A DNA stretch of 64,000 nucleotides from Candidatus Omnitrophota bacterium (GCA_017992785.1 JAGONY010000002.1:1-64000); one strand, 5' to 3'. Shown: positions 24,854-34,752, counted from the first letter of the stretch. Notes: generated by a model not told the origin, from the letters alone. A program made the numbers and translations.

Positions 24854-25084
24854 ATGGAAAGAAGAGAGAGAAGGGTATTCAGAAAAAAGGTCTGCAAGTT
24901 CTGCAGCGAGAAGATCAACTCGATAGATTACAAGGACATTATGAAGCTGTCCAAGTTCATTACCGAGCGCGGCAAGATCATACCGTCGAGGATCTCGGGG
25001 AACTGCGCGAAGCACCAGCGCATGATGGCCAGGGCGATCAAAAAGGCGCGCCTTGCGGCTTTCATTCCCTACACATCTGTCTAA
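24854..25084 (+). CDS. rpsR: 30S ribosomal protein bS18
   Basis: A 76-residue bS18 with CKFC near the N-terminus (a zinc-type CxxC pair) and the core [49 protein letters not shown] (shown as family segments). It partners bS6 in the ribosome. Gene order rpsF-ssb-rpsR-rplI is kept. Confidence 0.96.
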   Translation: MERRERRVFRKKVCKFCSEKINSIDYKDIMKLSKFITERGKIIPSRISGNCAKHQRMMARAIKKARLAAFIPYTSV

Positions 25085-25114
25085 CGGTCTACGTCAAATC
25101 GAGGGGGTCATGCG

Positions 25115-25564
25115 ATGTCTATAAAAGTCATACTATTGAAGGATGTCGATGGTCTCGGCAAGTCGGGAGATCTGGTCTCAGCAAGCGATGGGCACGCGAG
25201 GAATTTCCTTTTACCGCGCAAGCTGGCCCTCCCGGCGACCGAGCAGAACATAAAGATAGCTGAAGCGAACAGGAAGCAGAGGGCGGAAGCCCTTGAGAAG
25301 GAGAGGCAGGAAGCGTTGAAGCTCGCGGATGCGATATCGAAAGCGTCGGTCACGATCGCGATGGAAGCGGGCAAGGACGACAAGCTCTTCGGGTCCGTAA
25401 CGGGCGCCGATATACAGAAAGCGCTCGAGTCAGAGGGCATCACCGTAGACAAGAAGAAGATAGACCTGAAGGAACATATAACGCAGACAGGCATATTCCA
25501 GGTGCCCGTAAAACTGCACCCGGAGATAAACGCGTCGCTGAAGCTTTGGGTGGTCAAAAAGTAA
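25115..25564 (+). CDS. rplI: 50S ribosomal protein bL9
   Basis: A 149-residue bL9. The N-terminal rRNA-binding domain has VILLKDVDGLGKSGDLV, GHARNFLLPRKLA; a long charged connecting helix follows, then a C-terminal domain with DKLFGSVTGADI. GAGGGGG lies before the ATG. Its stop directly abuts the dnaB start. Confidence 0.96.
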   Translation: MSIKVILLKDVDGLGKSGDLVSASDGHARNFLLPRKLALPATEQNIKIAEANRKQRAEALEKERQEALKLADAISKASVTIAMEAGKDDKLFGSVTGADIQKALESEGITVDKKKIDLKEHITQTGIFQVPVKLHPEINASLKLWVVKK

Positions 25565-26923
25565 ATGGCCAACAAGGAAGGCAAGGACATATCGCTGGAG
25601 AAGCTGCCGCCTCAGAACCTCGAGGCCGAGATGGCCGTCCTCTGCTCTATGCTCATAGAGGAAGAGGCGATCTCCCACGCTTTCGAGATACTGTCCGAGG
25701 ATGCCTTCTATAAGCAGGCCCACCGGCTCATATTCAGGGCGATAGTCAGCCTTTACAGCAACAGCAAGGCGGTCGACCTTGTCACTCTCGTTGAAGAGCT
25801 CAAGAAGAAGGGCGAGCTCGAGGACATCGGCGGCATCAATTACCTGACGACGTTGAGCACCTACGTGCCGACCGCCGCGAACGTGCGCCATTATGCGAAG
25901 ATCGTCAAGGACAAGAGCATGCTGCGCAGCCTCATCTCAAGCGCGACGACGATCCTCTCGGAGGCGTACGACGGGCAGGACGAAGCAAGGGAACTGCTCG
26001 ACAAGGCCGAGCGCATGATATTCGAGATATCGTCAAAGAAGATAGAAGGCGGTTTCGTCTCGCTGAAAGAGATAATAAAGGATTCGATAGAGACGATAGA
26101 TTCGCTCTACCAGCGCAAGACAAATATAACCGGCCTCGCTACGGGATTCGACGATTTCGACAAGATGACTTCCGGACTGCATGAAGGCGAGCTTGTGGTA
26201 GTCGCGGGAAGGCCTTCGATGGGCAAGAGCGCCCTGGCCTGCTGCATAGCCGAACATGTCGGCATTGCCTTGAAACAGCCGGTGGCAATATTCAGCTTGG
26301 AGATGTCGAAAGAATCGCTCGCGCAGAGGATGCTCTGTTCGCACGCGAGAGTCGACGCGAGCAGGGTAAGGACAGGTTTCCTTTCGCAGTCCGACTGGCC
26401 GCATCTCGTCAATGCCGCCGGCAAATTCTCGGAAGCGCCTATATTCATAGACGACTCCTCGGCATTGTCCGCCCTGGAATTGCGCGGCAAGGCCAGGAGG
26501 CTGAAATCGCAGCACGACCTTAAGCTTATCATAGTGGATTACCTCCAGCTGATGGAGAGCCCCTCGATGCGTTCGGAGGGCAGGCAGCAGGAGATAGCGG
26601 ATATATCGCGTTCGCTGAAAGCGCTGGCAAAGGAGCTCAATGTCCCGCTGATCGCCGTCAGCCAGCTTTCGCGCAAGCCGGAAGGCAGGGACGACAAGAG
26701 GCCGCAGCTGGCCGACCTGCGCGAGTCGGGCGCTATCGAGCAGGACGCCGACCTCGTGCTGCTGCTGTTCAGGGAGGAGTTCTATGCGCCCACTGACGAG
26801 AACAGGGGCATAGCCGAACTGATGATAGCGAAACAGCGTAACGGGCCTACGGGGCCCATAAAGCTCGCGTTTATCAAGGAACTGACAAGGTTCGAAAACC
26901 TTTCGATCAGGCAGGAAGCATAG
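25565..26923 (+). CDS. dnaB: Replicative DNA helicase DnaB
   Basis: A 452-residue hexameric helicase. The N-terminal helical domain (about residues 12-110) is followed by a RecA-like ATPase with Walker A GRPSMGKS at 215-222, Walker B LIIVDYLQLM, and the RRPQLADLRESGAIEQDAD-type arginine-finger region (here RPQLADLRESGAIEQDADLV). No intein is present. It begins one base after rplI, a common arrangement. Confidence 0.97.
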   Translation: MANKEGKDISLEKLPPQNLEAEMAVLCSMLIEEEAISHAFEILSEDAFYKQAHRLIFRAIVSLYSNSKAVDLVTLVEELKKKGELEDIGGINYLTTLSTYVPTAANVRHYAKIVKDKSMLRSLISSATTILSEAYDGQDEARELLDKAERMIFEISSKKIEGGFVSLKEIIKDSIETIDSLYQRKTNITGLATGFDDFDKMTSGLHEGELVVVAGRPSMGKSALACCIAEHVGIALKQPVAIFSLEMSKESLAQRMLCSHARVDASRVRTGFLSQSDWPHLVNAAGKFSEAPIFIDDSSALSALELRGKARRLKSQHDLKLIIVDYLQLMESPSMRSEGRQQEIADISRSLKALAKELNVPLIAVSQLSRKPEGRDDKRPQLADLRESGAIEQDADLVLLLFREEFYAPTDENRGIAELMIAKQRNGPTGPIKLAFIKELTRFENLSIRQEA

Positions 26924-26932
26924 CCCGATTAT

Positions 26933-26960
26933 TTGCTTTACTTTGCCTTACACGTATGTT
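26933..26960 (+). promoter_or_regulatory. Possible promoter for bamA operon
   Basis: TTGCTT (26933-26938), 16-base spacer, TATGTT (26955-26960), in the AT-rich 64-base gap between dnaB and bamA. Only a moderate match to consensus. Confidence 0.42.
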
Positions 26961-26987
26961 AAATTAGACGATTAAATGAGGATTTTT

Positions 26988-29378
26988 ATGAGGATCTTTC
27001 CTGGATTCTTCTTTATTCTTGCCCTGTTTGCCGGGCTTCTTAATCCCGTGTTTTCCGAAGAAACGGCTTTGCCCGACACCGTGGCGCTACCCGATGCCGC
27101 GGTTTCCGACACTGCGGATTTCCCGGCTCCGGCCCCGGCTCCGGCCCCGGCTCCAGCCGTGGAAAAGACGGTTAAGAGTGTTTTTATAGTAGGCAACAAG
27201 ACGGTATCTTCCTCCCTGGTCCTGTCGAAGGTGAAGACGAAGCCGCAGGAGGCCTACAGGAAGAGCACCGTTGACGAGGATATCAAGCGCATATACGGGT
27301 TAGGGTTCTTCTCGGACGTGAAGGCCGAGGTCAAGGAGTTCGCGGACGGCCTCGAAGTGGTGTTCATAGTCACGGAGAAACCGCCCATAGGGCAGATAAT
27401 CTTCGCCGGCAACAAGGTCATCCGCGACGAGAGGCTCAAAAAAGAGCTTAAGGTCAAGCAGGATGAGATCCTCGACGAACGCCAGCTGAAGGAAGGGATA
27501 AAGGCGATAAGGGAGCTCTATTACAAGAAGGGCTTCACGCATTCCAAGATAGATTACGCGATACGCCTTGACCCGACGACCAATAAGGCCGTCGTAACTA
27601 TAATGGTCGAAGAGGGCAAGAGGGTCAAGATACGCAAGATCACTTTCGAAGGGAACAAGGCGTTCAAGTCGAGCGTCCTGCTGAAACTCATGTCGACGAA
27701 GACCGCATGGTGGTTCATCAGGTCGGGCATATTCAACGAGGATGCCTTCGATACCGACATGGACAAGCTAAAGGCGTTCTATGAATCGAACGGCTACCTC
27801 GACGCGAGGATGGAGCCCGAATTCAAGTACGATGATGACGGGAAGTTCCTCTTCGTCCATATAAAGGTCGACGAGGGAAGGAAGTACCTCGTCAACTCCA
27901 TAGGGATATCGGGCAACGCGATCATCAGCGAGAAGGACCTGCGGAAGGCGCTGAAGATGACCGTCGGCAAGGCGTTCAGCCAGGACGCCCTGCGCGCTGA
28001 CGCGGATATACTGCAGGGCATGTATTTCGACAAGGGCTACATATACGCGGTGGTCAGGACCGAGACATCGATCAGCGCCGAGACCATGGATATAGACGTA
28101 AAATACACGATAACCGAAAACGACCTGACGTTCGTCAACAGGGTGGAGATCCGCGGCAATATCCGCACCAAGGACAAGGTCATCAGGAGGGAGATAAGGC
28201 TCAAGCCGGGCGAACCATTCAACGGCGCGAAGCTCCAGCGCTCGAAGGAGCGCCTGTATAACCTCGGGTATTTTGAGGACATAACCTTCGATACCGGGAA
28301 AACAGAAGAACCGAACAAGGCGGACCTGCTCGTCGACGTAAAGGAGACGAAGACCGGAGAGTTCTCGTTCGGCGGCGGCTTCTCCACGGTCGACAAGCTC
28401 GTAGGTTTCGTGCAAGTGACACAGCGGAATTTCGATATCATGAACTGGCCGACCTTCACCGGCGGCGGGCAGCAGCTTGTCGTCAGGGCCGAGCTCGGTA
28501 CGACAAGGCGCGATTACCAGCTCGGCTGGACCGATCCGTGGATATTCGATTATCCGTACCTGTTCGGTTTCGACATATACCAGAACACGAGGTTGTCGTC
28601 CAGCAGCACAGGTTACGGTTATGACGAGAGGAGAAGGGGTTTCGACTTCCGCCTCGGAAAGGAGTTCGACGATTTCGACAGGGCCGACCTTACTTACAGG
28701 CTGGAAGAGGTCAGGATATCCAATGTCGACGACGGCGCCACGAACGACTTGAGAAAAGAGGCGGGCATAAACAATATATCGAGCCTCCAGCTCGGTTTTA
28801 CCAGGGATACGAGGGATTCGTCATACAGCCCGACGAAAGGGTATATAGTGTACGCGTCTGTAGAGGGCGCGGGCGGGCCGTTCCAGGGTGACAAGGACTA
28901 CGTGAAATGGTATGGGTCGGCGATGGCGTATTTCTCCCCGATACAGAAGCAGGTCCTTGAGCTCAGCACGCGTGTAGGCGCGGTCGGCGCTTACGGGGAT
29001 TCCACAAGCGTGCCCATATACGAGAGGTTCTTCGCCGGCGGCGCGGATTCGGTGCGCGGTTATAAGGAAAGGGCTCTCGGCCCCAAGGATCCCGCGACCA
29101 ACGACCCGTTGGGCGGCGAGGCGATGGTAGTGGCCAGCGCCGAATATACGTTCCCCGTCGTGGAGTTCCTTAAAGGCGCGGTCTTCTTCGATGTCGGCAA
29201 CGTATGGGAGAAGGAAAAGGATTTCGGTTCGGGCGATTACAAATATTCCACGGGCGCGGGCATAAGGGTAAAGACGCCGGTCGGGCCCGTGAAGCTCGAT
29301 TACGGTTATCCGCTGAAGATAGACCCGGGCGAGAAGAAAAAAGGAAGGTTCCATTTTAGCCTCAGCAGGGCTTTTTAA
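26988..29378 (+). CDS. bamA: Outer membrane protein assembly factor BamA
   Basis: A 796-residue Omp85 protein that inserts beta-barrels in the outer membrane. Residues 1-25 are a signal peptide; a Pro/Ala linker follows (about 43-55). About five POTRA domains span 60-400, each ending in strands such as VVFIVTEKPPIGQIIFAGN and VTIMVEEGKRVKIRKITFEGN. The 16-strand barrel follows, with FFAGGADSVRGYKERALGP as the conserved VRGF/Y-type motif, and a C-terminal Phe. ATG at 26988 follows TGAGGA by 5 bases; the duplicate ATG at 26976 does not. It is followed by skp and lipid A genes. Confidence 0.95.
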   Translation: MRIFPGFFFILALFAGLLNPVFSEETALPDTVALPDAAVSDTADFPAPAPAPAPAPAVEKTVKSVFIVGNKTVSSSLVLSKVKTKPQEAYRKSTVDEDIKRIYGLGFFSDVKAEVKEFADGLEVVFIVTEKPPIGQIIFAGNKVIRDERLKKELKVKQDEILDERQLKEGIKAIRELYYKKGFTHSKIDYAIRLDPTTNKAVVTIMVEEGKRVKIRKITFEGNKAFKSSVLLKLMSTKTAWWFIRSGIFNEDAFDTDMDKLKAFYESNGYLDARMEPEFKYDDDGKFLFVHIKVDEGRKYLVNSIGISGNAIISEKDLRKALKMTVGKAFSQDALRADADILQGMYFDKGYIYAVVRTETSISAETMDIDVKYTITENDLTFVNRVEIRGNIRTKDKVIRREIRLKPGEPFNGAKLQRSKERLYNLGYFEDITFDTGKTEEPNKADLLVDVKETKTGEFSFGGGFSTVDKLVGFVQVTQRNFDIMNWPTFTGGGQQLVVRAELGTTRRDYQLGWTDPWIFDYPYLFGFDIYQNTRLSSSSTGYGYDERRRGFDFRLGKEFDDFDRADLTYRLEEVRISNVDDGATNDLRKEAGINNISSLQLGFTRDTRDSSYSPTKGYIVYASVEGAGGPFQGDKDYVKWYGSAMAYFSPIQKQVLELSTRVGAVGAYGDSTSVPIYERFFAGGADSVRGYKERALGPKDPATNDPLGGEAMVVASAEYTFPVVEFLKGAVFFDVGNVWEKEKDFGSGDYKYSTGAGIRVKTPVGPVKLDYGYPLKIDPGEKKKGRFHFSLSRAF
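27123..27153 (+). repeat. Short tandem repeat coding the Pro-Ala linker of BamA
   Basis: A 12-base unit (CCGGCTCCGGCC) repeats about 2.6 times, encoding alternating Pro and Ala between the signal peptide and the first POTRA. Because 12 is a multiple of three, copy changes keep frame. Confidence 0.7.
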
Positions 29379-29395
29379 CTGAAAGGAGAAGCAAG

Positions 29396-29923
29396 ATGAG
29401 GGCATTATCGAGGTTGTTGGCGGCAGCGTTCTTTATGACTATGACATTATCGGTTGTTAATTCCTCTTTCGCGGCGGAGCAGAAACTGGGCCATATGGAC
29501 TTCGCGAAAGTATTCGACGAATATAACAAGACCAAGGATTTCGACAAACAGCTCGAAGCCAAGGGCAACGCGAAACAGGGAGACAGGGACAGGCTTGTCG
29601 CGGAGATAAAGAAGCTCAAGGACGAGCTCGATGTGGTTTCCGAGAGGGAGAAGGCGAAGAAGCAGACCGTCGTCGAAGAAAAACTCAAGAAACTCCAGGA
29701 GTTCGACAGGGATTCGAGGGAGGCGCTCAGGAAAGAACGCGATGACATGGCCAGGGGCATATTCAAGGAGATCAAGGACGTCGTCGATGGTATCGGCAAG
29801 AAAGAGAACTACAAGTACATAATCGACAGCAGGATGGTCCTTTACGGAAGCGCGAGCGACGACCTGACCACACGCGTACTGAAAATACTCAACGACAAAT
29901 ACCAGGTCAAGGGAAAGAGATAA
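29396..29923 (+). CDS. skp: OmpH/Skp family periplasmic chaperone
   Basis: A 175-residue protein with a signal peptide (cleavage about residue 26, after SSFAA), then [22 protein letters not shown], the OmpH start pattern, and a long charged coiled coil that forms the tentacles of the Skp trimer. The C-terminal [20 protein letters not shown] closes the body domain. It lies directly after bamA, as in proteobacteria, and serves outer membrane protein delivery. Confidence 0.92.
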   Translation: MRALSRLLAAAFFMTMTLSVVNSSFAAEQKLGHMDFAKVFDEYNKTKDFDKQLEAKGNAKQGDRDRLVAEIKKLKDELDVVSEREKAKKQTVVEEKLKKLQEFDRDSREALRKERDDMARGIFKEIKDVVDGIGKKENYKYIIDSRMVLYGSASDDLTTRVLKILNDKYQVKGKR

Positions 29924-29927
29924 AGAA

Positions 29928-31013
29928 GTGCCCGGAGAAGGTTCGCCTATCCGCAAGACTCTCAAAGAGATTGCGCAACTGATAGACGGTGAAGTAGTAG
30001 GGGACAGCGGCATAGTAATTACCGGAATTAGCGGCATAAGGGAAGCAGAGGAAGGTGACCTTACGTTCCTCGCGAACCCGCGTTACGCCCCGCTGATGGA
30101 GACTACGCGCGCGGCCGCGATAATAACATCGCGCGAGACGACGGATGCCCCGAAACCCATCATCAGGACCGCGAACCCTTCGCTGGCATTCGCCAAGATA
30201 ATCTCGATAATGATGCCGAACGACCAGCAGTTCCCGTCCGGCATCCATCCTGCCGCGGTTATAGGCAAAGATGTGAAGATGGGCCGCGATGTCGCGATAC
30301 AGGCCCATGCCGTCCTCGATGACGGCGCTTCCGTCGGCGACAGGACTATCATATATTCGGGGGCTTATGTAGGGCATAACGCGAAGATAGGCTGCGACTG
30401 CCTCATATACCCGAACGTCGTGCTGAGGGAAAAGGTCGTGCTGGGCGACAGGGTCGTAATACACCCCGGCACCTGCATAGGCAGCGACGGGTTCGGTTTC
30501 GCGTCGGTCAACGGCGAGCACCGCAAGATACCGCAGATAGGCACCGTCGTGATAGAGGACGATGTCGAGATAGGCGCGAACGTCACGATAGACAGGGCGC
30601 GTTTCGGCAAGACCGTAATAGGACGCGGGACCAAGATAGACAACCTGGTCCAGATAGCGCATAACGTGATAGTCGGGCAGAACACGCTGATTATCGCGCA
30701 GGCGGGGATCTCCGGCTCTACGGTCATCGGCAATAATGTCACGATAGCGGGGCAGGCGGGTCTCGTAGGGCATATAACGGTCGGAGATAATTCTGTCCTT
30801 GCCGCGCAGGCGGGGGTGACCAAATCGGTCCCGGCGAACGCGTGCGTATCGGGTTATCCGGCAAAACCGCACGACGAGGCGAAGCGCCTTAACGCGTTCG
30901 TATCGCGGCTGCCGCAGATAGTTGAAGAGCTGAAAAAACTTCAGGAAAAAATAAACCAGTTGGAGAGCAAGATCGCAGATGGAACAGCAGCTGACGATAA
31001 AAAACGCGGTTGA
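29928..31013 (+). CDS. lpxD: UDP-3-O-acylglucosamine N-acyltransferase
   Basis: A 361-residue LpxD of lipid A synthesis. The N-terminal uridine-binding domain has [15 protein letters not shown], and [14 protein letters not shown] left-handed beta-helix of hexapeptides follows, with the acyl-pocket segment [15 protein letters not shown] and the catalytic-His segment [12 protein letters not shown]. The C-terminal helix ends in a coiled coil. Starts with GTG at 29928, four bases after skp. It overlaps lpxC by 35 bases. Confidence 0.95.
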   Translation: MPGEGSPIRKTLKEIAQLIDGEVVGDSGIVITGISGIREAEEGDLTFLANPRYAPLMETTRAAAIITSRETTDAPKPIIRTANPSLAFAKIISIMMPNDQQFPSGIHPAAVIGKDVKMGRDVAIQAHAVLDDGASVGDRTIIYSGAYVGHNAKIGCDCLIYPNVVLREKVVLGDRVVIHPGTCIGSDGFGFASVNGEHRKIPQIGTVVIEDDVEIGANVTIDRARFGKTVIGRGTKIDNLVQIAHNVIVGQNTLIIAQAGISGSTVIGNNVTIAGQAGLVGHITVGDNSVLAAQAGVTKSVPANACVSGYPAKPHDEAKRLNAFVSRLPQIVEELKKLQEKINQLESKIADGTAADDKKRG

Positions 31014-32310
31014 GATAGAGGGTACAGGCCTGCATACGGGCGCGAAGACGAAGGTGCGCCTTTTGCCCGCCGAACAGAACGCAGGCATAAGTTTCGTGCG
31101 CACCGACCTGCCCGGTTCGCCTGTCATAAAGGCGAATATCGCCAACGTGATGGAAGCGAGCCGCAAGCTCAGGAGGACGTCTCTCGCCTCCGACGGCGCA
31201 GAGGTCCATACAATAGAGCACCTCATGTCCGCGCTGAGCGGCATGATGATAGATAACGTGGAGGTCGAGATAAACGGCCCGGAGGTCCCCGGCATCGACG
31301 GCTCGGCGACGCCGTTCGTGGAGCTCATAAAGAAGGCCGGCATACAACCGCAGTCCGAACAGAGGAAGTCGTTCACGGTAAAGGAACCGATCTGGCTCGA
31401 GGAGGACGATACGGTCCTCGCGATATTGCCGGATTCCGAGTTCAAGATCTCGTATATGCTGAGCTACGACCACCCGATGCTGAGGTCGCAGTACGTGTCG
31501 ATAGTCCTCACGCCGGAGACATACGAGAAGCAGATAGCCCCGACGAGGACATTCTGCCTTGAGGCCGAAGCTGAGGCGTTGAGGCACCAGGGACTCGGCA
31601 AGGGGGCGAATTTCGATAATACGCTCGTGGTCGGCAAGGAAGGCGTCATAAAGAACAAACTGAGGTTCGATGACGAATTCGCGCGCCACAAGGTTTCCGA
31701 CCTCATAGGCGACCTGTACCTGCTCGGTATGGCGCTGAAGGGGCATGTTATTGCGGTCAAGTCCGGCCATCCGCTGAATATCCGCCTGCTGCAGAAGATC
31801 AGGCAGCAGCAGGAGCGCATGCGCGCAGGCGCGATGGAGAGCAAGGGCCCGGGCATCGTCGGGACCCCGCTCGACATAAACGACATAAAGAAGATACTTC
31901 CGCACCGCTACCCGTTCCTGCTCGTCGACAGGGTCATTGAGCTCGAGGACGACAAGAGGGCTGTCGGGATAAAGAACGTCACGATGAACGAATTTTATTT
32001 TCCGGGCCATTTCCCGAACATGCCGATAATGCCCGGAGTCCTGATAATGGAGGCGCTCGCGCAGGTGGCCGGCGTCATGATGCTGAACAAGAGGGAGAAC
32101 CTCGGGAAATACGCCTTCTTCATGTCGATGGACAAGGTAAAATTCCGCAAGGCCGTCGTGCCCGGGGACCAGCTGGTCCTCGAGACAGAGGTGCTTAAGC
32201 TCAGGTCGAAGACCGTGCAGGTAAAGGCGGTCGCGAGCGTGGACGGCAAAGTCGCGGCCGAGGGCGAATTCATGTTCGCGCTTGTCGGCGGAGAAGAGGC
32301 ATCGGAATAG
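30979..32310 (+). CDS. lpxC/fabZ: LpxC-FabZ fusion: UDP-3-O-acyl-GlcNAc deacetylase / 3-hydroxyacyl-ACP dehydratase
   Basis: A 443-residue bifunctional protein. Residues 1-290 are LpxC, the committed lipid A step, with zinc and catalytic residues E80-H81 (HTIEHL), H237 and D241 ([11 protein letters not shown]) and H264. Residues about 298-440 are FabZ, the fatty acid dehydratase, with H344 ([12 protein letters not shown]) and E358 (MEALAQ). The same fusion is known in Bacteroidetes and relatives. One gene couples the balance between lipid A and phospholipid. It overlaps lpxD and precedes lpxA by 14 bases. Confidence 0.96.
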   Translation: MEQQLTIKNAVEIEGTGLHTGAKTKVRLLPAEQNAGISFVRTDLPGSPVIKANIANVMEASRKLRRTSLASDGAEVHTIEHLMSALSGMMIDNVEVEINGPEVPGIDGSATPFVELIKKAGIQPQSEQRKSFTVKEPIWLEEDDTVLAILPDSEFKISYMLSYDHPMLRSQYVSIVLTPETYEKQIAPTRTFCLEAEAEALRHQGLGKGANFDNTLVVGKEGVIKNKLRFDDEFARHKVSDLIGDLYLLGMALKGHVIAVKSGHPLNIRLLQKIRQQQERMRAGAMESKGPGIVGTPLDINDIKKILPHRYPFLLVDRVIELEDDKRAVGIKNVTMNEFYFPGHFPNMPIMPGVLIMEALAQVAGVMMLNKRENLGKYAFFMSMDKVKFRKAVVPGDQLVLETEVLKLRSKTVQVKAVASVDGKVAAEGEFMFALVGGEEASE

Positions 32311-32324
32311 CGCCAAAGGGTACA

Positions 32325-33095
32325 ATGAAGATACATCCTACAGCTATCGTAGACAAAAAGGCAGAGTTGGCCGGCTCGGTTGAAGTCGGCCCTTATGCTT
32401 TTATCGGCCCCGACGTGAAGATCGGCGACGGGACCGTAGTGGGCGCACACGCCGTGATAGACGGCTATACGTCCATAGGCAGGAACAACAGGATATTTAC
32501 CGGCGCCGTGATCGGCTCGATAACCCAGGACCTGAAGTTCAAGGGCGAGCGGAGCTTCGTGAAGATCGGCGACGGCAACATAATACGCGAATACGTCACG
32601 GTCAACATGGGCACCGACAGGGACTCATCCACCGTCGTGGGCAATAACGTGCTGCTGATGGCTTATTCGCACGTCGCGCATGACTGTATCGTAAAAGACG
32701 GCGCGATACTCGCCAACTGCGTCGCGCTTGCCGGTTATGTCACCATAGAGGAGAAGGCCGTCATAGGCGGCCTCAGCGGCGTGCACCAGTTCGTCCGCAT
32801 AGGCCGGCTCGCGATAATCGGCGGCTGCTCCAAAGCGACGCAGGACGTAGTGCCGTTCTCGAACTGCGACGGGCATCCGTTGAAGATATACGGGCTGAAT
32901 ACGGTAGGCCTCGACAGGGCCGGCGTCACGAAACAGTCGAAATCCAATCTCAAAAAGGCCTTCAAAATATTGTTCAATTCCGGCCTCGGCACGTCAAGCG
33001 CGCTGAAGCAGATAAAGGCCGAGGTCCCGAAATGCCCGGAGATCGATGAACTCGTAAAGTTCATCGAGGCCTCCGAGAGGGGCATTACCAGGTAG
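32325..33095 (+). CDS. lpxA: UDP-N-acetylglucosamine acyltransferase
   Basis: A 256-residue LpxA, the first lipid A enzyme. Hexapeptide beta-helix from residue 1 to about 185 (VEVGPYAFIGPDVKIGDGT), the catalytic-His segment LMAYSHVAHDCIV, and the SGVHQFVRIGRLAIIGG region. The C-terminal helical domain has VPFSNCDGHPLKIYGLNTVGL (family pattern). Position after lpxC-fabZ matches the usual lpxD-fabZ-lpxA cluster. Confidence 0.96.
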   Translation: MKIHPTAIVDKKAELAGSVEVGPYAFIGPDVKIGDGTVVGAHAVIDGYTSIGRNNRIFTGAVIGSITQDLKFKGERSFVKIGDGNIIREYVTVNMGTDRDSSTVVGNNVLLMAYSHVAHDCIVKDGAILANCVALAGYVTIEEKAVIGGLSGVHQFVRIGRLAIIGGCSKATQDVVPFSNCDGHPLKIYGLNTVGLDRAGVTKQSKSNLKKAFKILFNSGLGTSSALKQIKAEVPKCPEIDELVKFIEASERGITR

Positions 33096-33101
33096 GGCAT
33101 T

Positions 33102-33911
33102 ATGGAAAAGATAGGGCTCATCGCAGGAAAAACCGATTTTCCCGTCATTTTCGCGAAAGCCGCCAAGGCCAAGGGCTTATATGTCGTCGCCGTAGGCATA
33201 GAAGGCGAGACGAAACCCGATGTCGGCGCCGTCGCCGACAAGTTCTTCTGGGTGGATCTCGGCGAGCTCTCGAAAGTCCTCGAAATATTCAAGTCCGAAG
33301 GCATAAGAAAAGCAGTGATGGCCGGCGGCATAACAAAATCCCGCATATTCAATGAGGCGCTCAAGATCGACGGCCTCATGAAATCGATACTGGTCAAGGC
33401 GCTGGACAGGAGAGATGATACATTGCTGTCGATGATAACATCGACTCTAAAATCGGCGGGCGTAGAACTGCTCGATTCGACGCTCTTCCTCGAGGACCTG
33501 CTTCCCGCGGCAGGCGTTCTGGCCGGGCAGGGGCCCTCGCAGGCGCAGGAGGAGGATATCAGGTTCGGCACGAAGATAGCGAAAGAGATCGCGGGGCTCG
33601 ACGTCGGCCTTTCGATATTCGTCAAGGATAAGGCGGTCATCGCGGTAGAGGATATAGAAGGCACCGATGCCATGATACGGCGCGCGGGGCGGCTCGCCGG
33701 CCCGGGAGGGACGGTCATAAAGGTCGCCCGGCCGAAACAGAGCATGAAGTTCGAACTTCCCGTCATCGGGCCGCAGACGATCGTCTCCATGGCCGAAGCG
33801 AAGGCCTCATGCCTCGCGATAGAAGCGAATAAGACGCTGATAATAGAGAAGGACGAGACGCTCGCGCTTGCCGGCAGGCACGGCATAGCGGTTACGGCGG
33901 TAAAATTATGA
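33102..33911 (+). CDS. lpxI: UDP-2,3-diacylglucosamine pyrophosphatase LpxI
   Basis: A 269-residue LpxI (formerly DUF1009), the alternative to LpxH for making lipid X. Signatures: KIGLIAGKTDFPVIFAKAAK, AVMAGGITKSRIF, DDTLLSMITSTL, and EDIEGTDAMIRRAGRLAG with the catalytic Asp region. It starts 6 bases after lpxA, completing lpxD-lpxC/fabZ-lpxA-lpxI; lpxB and lpxK are not in the window. Confidence 0.94.
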   Translation: MEKIGLIAGKTDFPVIFAKAAKAKGLYVVAVGIEGETKPDVGAVADKFFWVDLGELSKVLEIFKSEGIRKAVMAGGITKSRIFNEALKIDGLMKSILVKALDRRDDTLLSMITSTLKSAGVELLDSTLFLEDLLPAAGVLAGQGPSQAQEEDIRFGTKIAKEIAGLDVGLSIFVKDKAVIAVEDIEGTDAMIRRAGRLAGPGGTVIKVARPKQSMKFELPVIGPQTIVSMAEAKASCLAIEANKTLIIEKDETLALAGRHGIAVTAVKL

Positions 33912-33933
33912 GGCGATAGTCTCGATCTGAGGT

Positions 33934-34752
33934 CTATTCGAGAGGGGGCCTATAGGGGCGATCCTGAACGGGGCTTACCGGCTCCCCGCCCTTGACAGAT
34001 GGCGCGGCCGTACCCGATCCGTCCCCTGAAAACGCAAGGTATCCCATGAAGACAAGGTTAGCGACGGGAACCGGCAGCAGTAAAGAAAGCAATCCCGGCT
34101 TGCCTCTCGCCTCGGAGATCCTGTACCAGATATAGATCGATACAAGCATGTTGACGAACGGCACCGGGATTACCAGCAGCCACAGGTAGCTCAATCCCCC
34201 TATCCTGCATGAAAGGAACAGGTTTGCCACCGGTATCCAGGCGAGCCATGCCGGTTCCGTCCCCGTTTTCCGGGCTATGAGTTGAAGGCACAAGCATGAG
34301 AAGACGTACACTCCGAGAGCCACCGCCAGTATTATGCCTAAATAAAGCACCAGTATCGCGATCACCCCGCCAGCCAGCACCTTTTCCTCATTGGACAGCT
34401 TAACCTGGGGCATTTCCTGCTCGGAGGAGGGAGGGGTAATTTCCTCGCTTGTTTCGACGGCCGGAAGTTCTTCCGTTACAACGGGCGCGGGCTCCGCTTC
34501 AACGGCAGGTGTTTCGGCAGCGGGCGCTTCAACGGCGGGCTTAAGATCGACCGCCTGCCCGTTTATCTCCTGTATATCCGCGAGGTCATAGGTCATCTCG
34601 GTGACACCGAAGATCTCGACGGTCACGGATCCGTCGGCTATCGACTTGATATTACCCTCGACCGTTTTGCCCGACTTGAACGATAAGGTGTCGGCCCGCA
34701 GGTTCGCGGACAAAAGCAGCATTACGGCGCATAATAGGACGGTCTTCTTCAA
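33934..34752 (-). CDS. Signal-peptide, multi-helix membrane protein (DUF5684-like C-terminus)
   Basis: A 272-residue minus-strand protein. A signal peptide (about residues 1-20, ending LRADT) is followed by a small beta domain (about 20-70, SFKSGKTVEGNIKSI), a Pro/Glu/Ala-rich linker, then four hydrophobic helices with ARKTGTEPAWLAWIPVANLF and VIPVPFVNMLVSIYIWYRI, the pattern of DUF5684-type membrane domains. The TTG at 34752 follows AAAGGGGA on the minus strand; the longer frame would overlap the nadE promoter. Convergent with lpxI. Function unknown. Confidence 0.72.
   Translation of the reverse strand: MKKTVLLCAVMLLLSANLRADTLSFKSGKTVEGNIKSIADGSVTVEIFGVTEMTYDLADIQEINGQAVDLKPAVEAPAAETPAVEAEPAPVVTEELPAVETSEEITPPSSEQEMPQVKLSNEEKVLAGGVIAILVLYLGIILAVALGVYVFSCLCLQLIARKTGTEPAWLAWIPVANLFLSCRIGGLSYLWLLVIPVPFVNMLVSIYIWYRISEARGKPGLLSLLLPVPVANLVFMGYLAFSGDGSGTAAPSVKGGEPVSPVQDRPYRPPLE

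Noticed and set aside
27123-27153. Phase-variable repeat in bamA
   Set aside because: The repeat unit is 12 bases, so slippage cannot shift the frame; only linker length would change.
29907-32325. Long minus-strand frames (about 512 and 478 codons) opposite lpxD and lpxC-fabZ
   Set aside because: No recognisable protein features and fully antisense to verified enzymes; composition artefacts.
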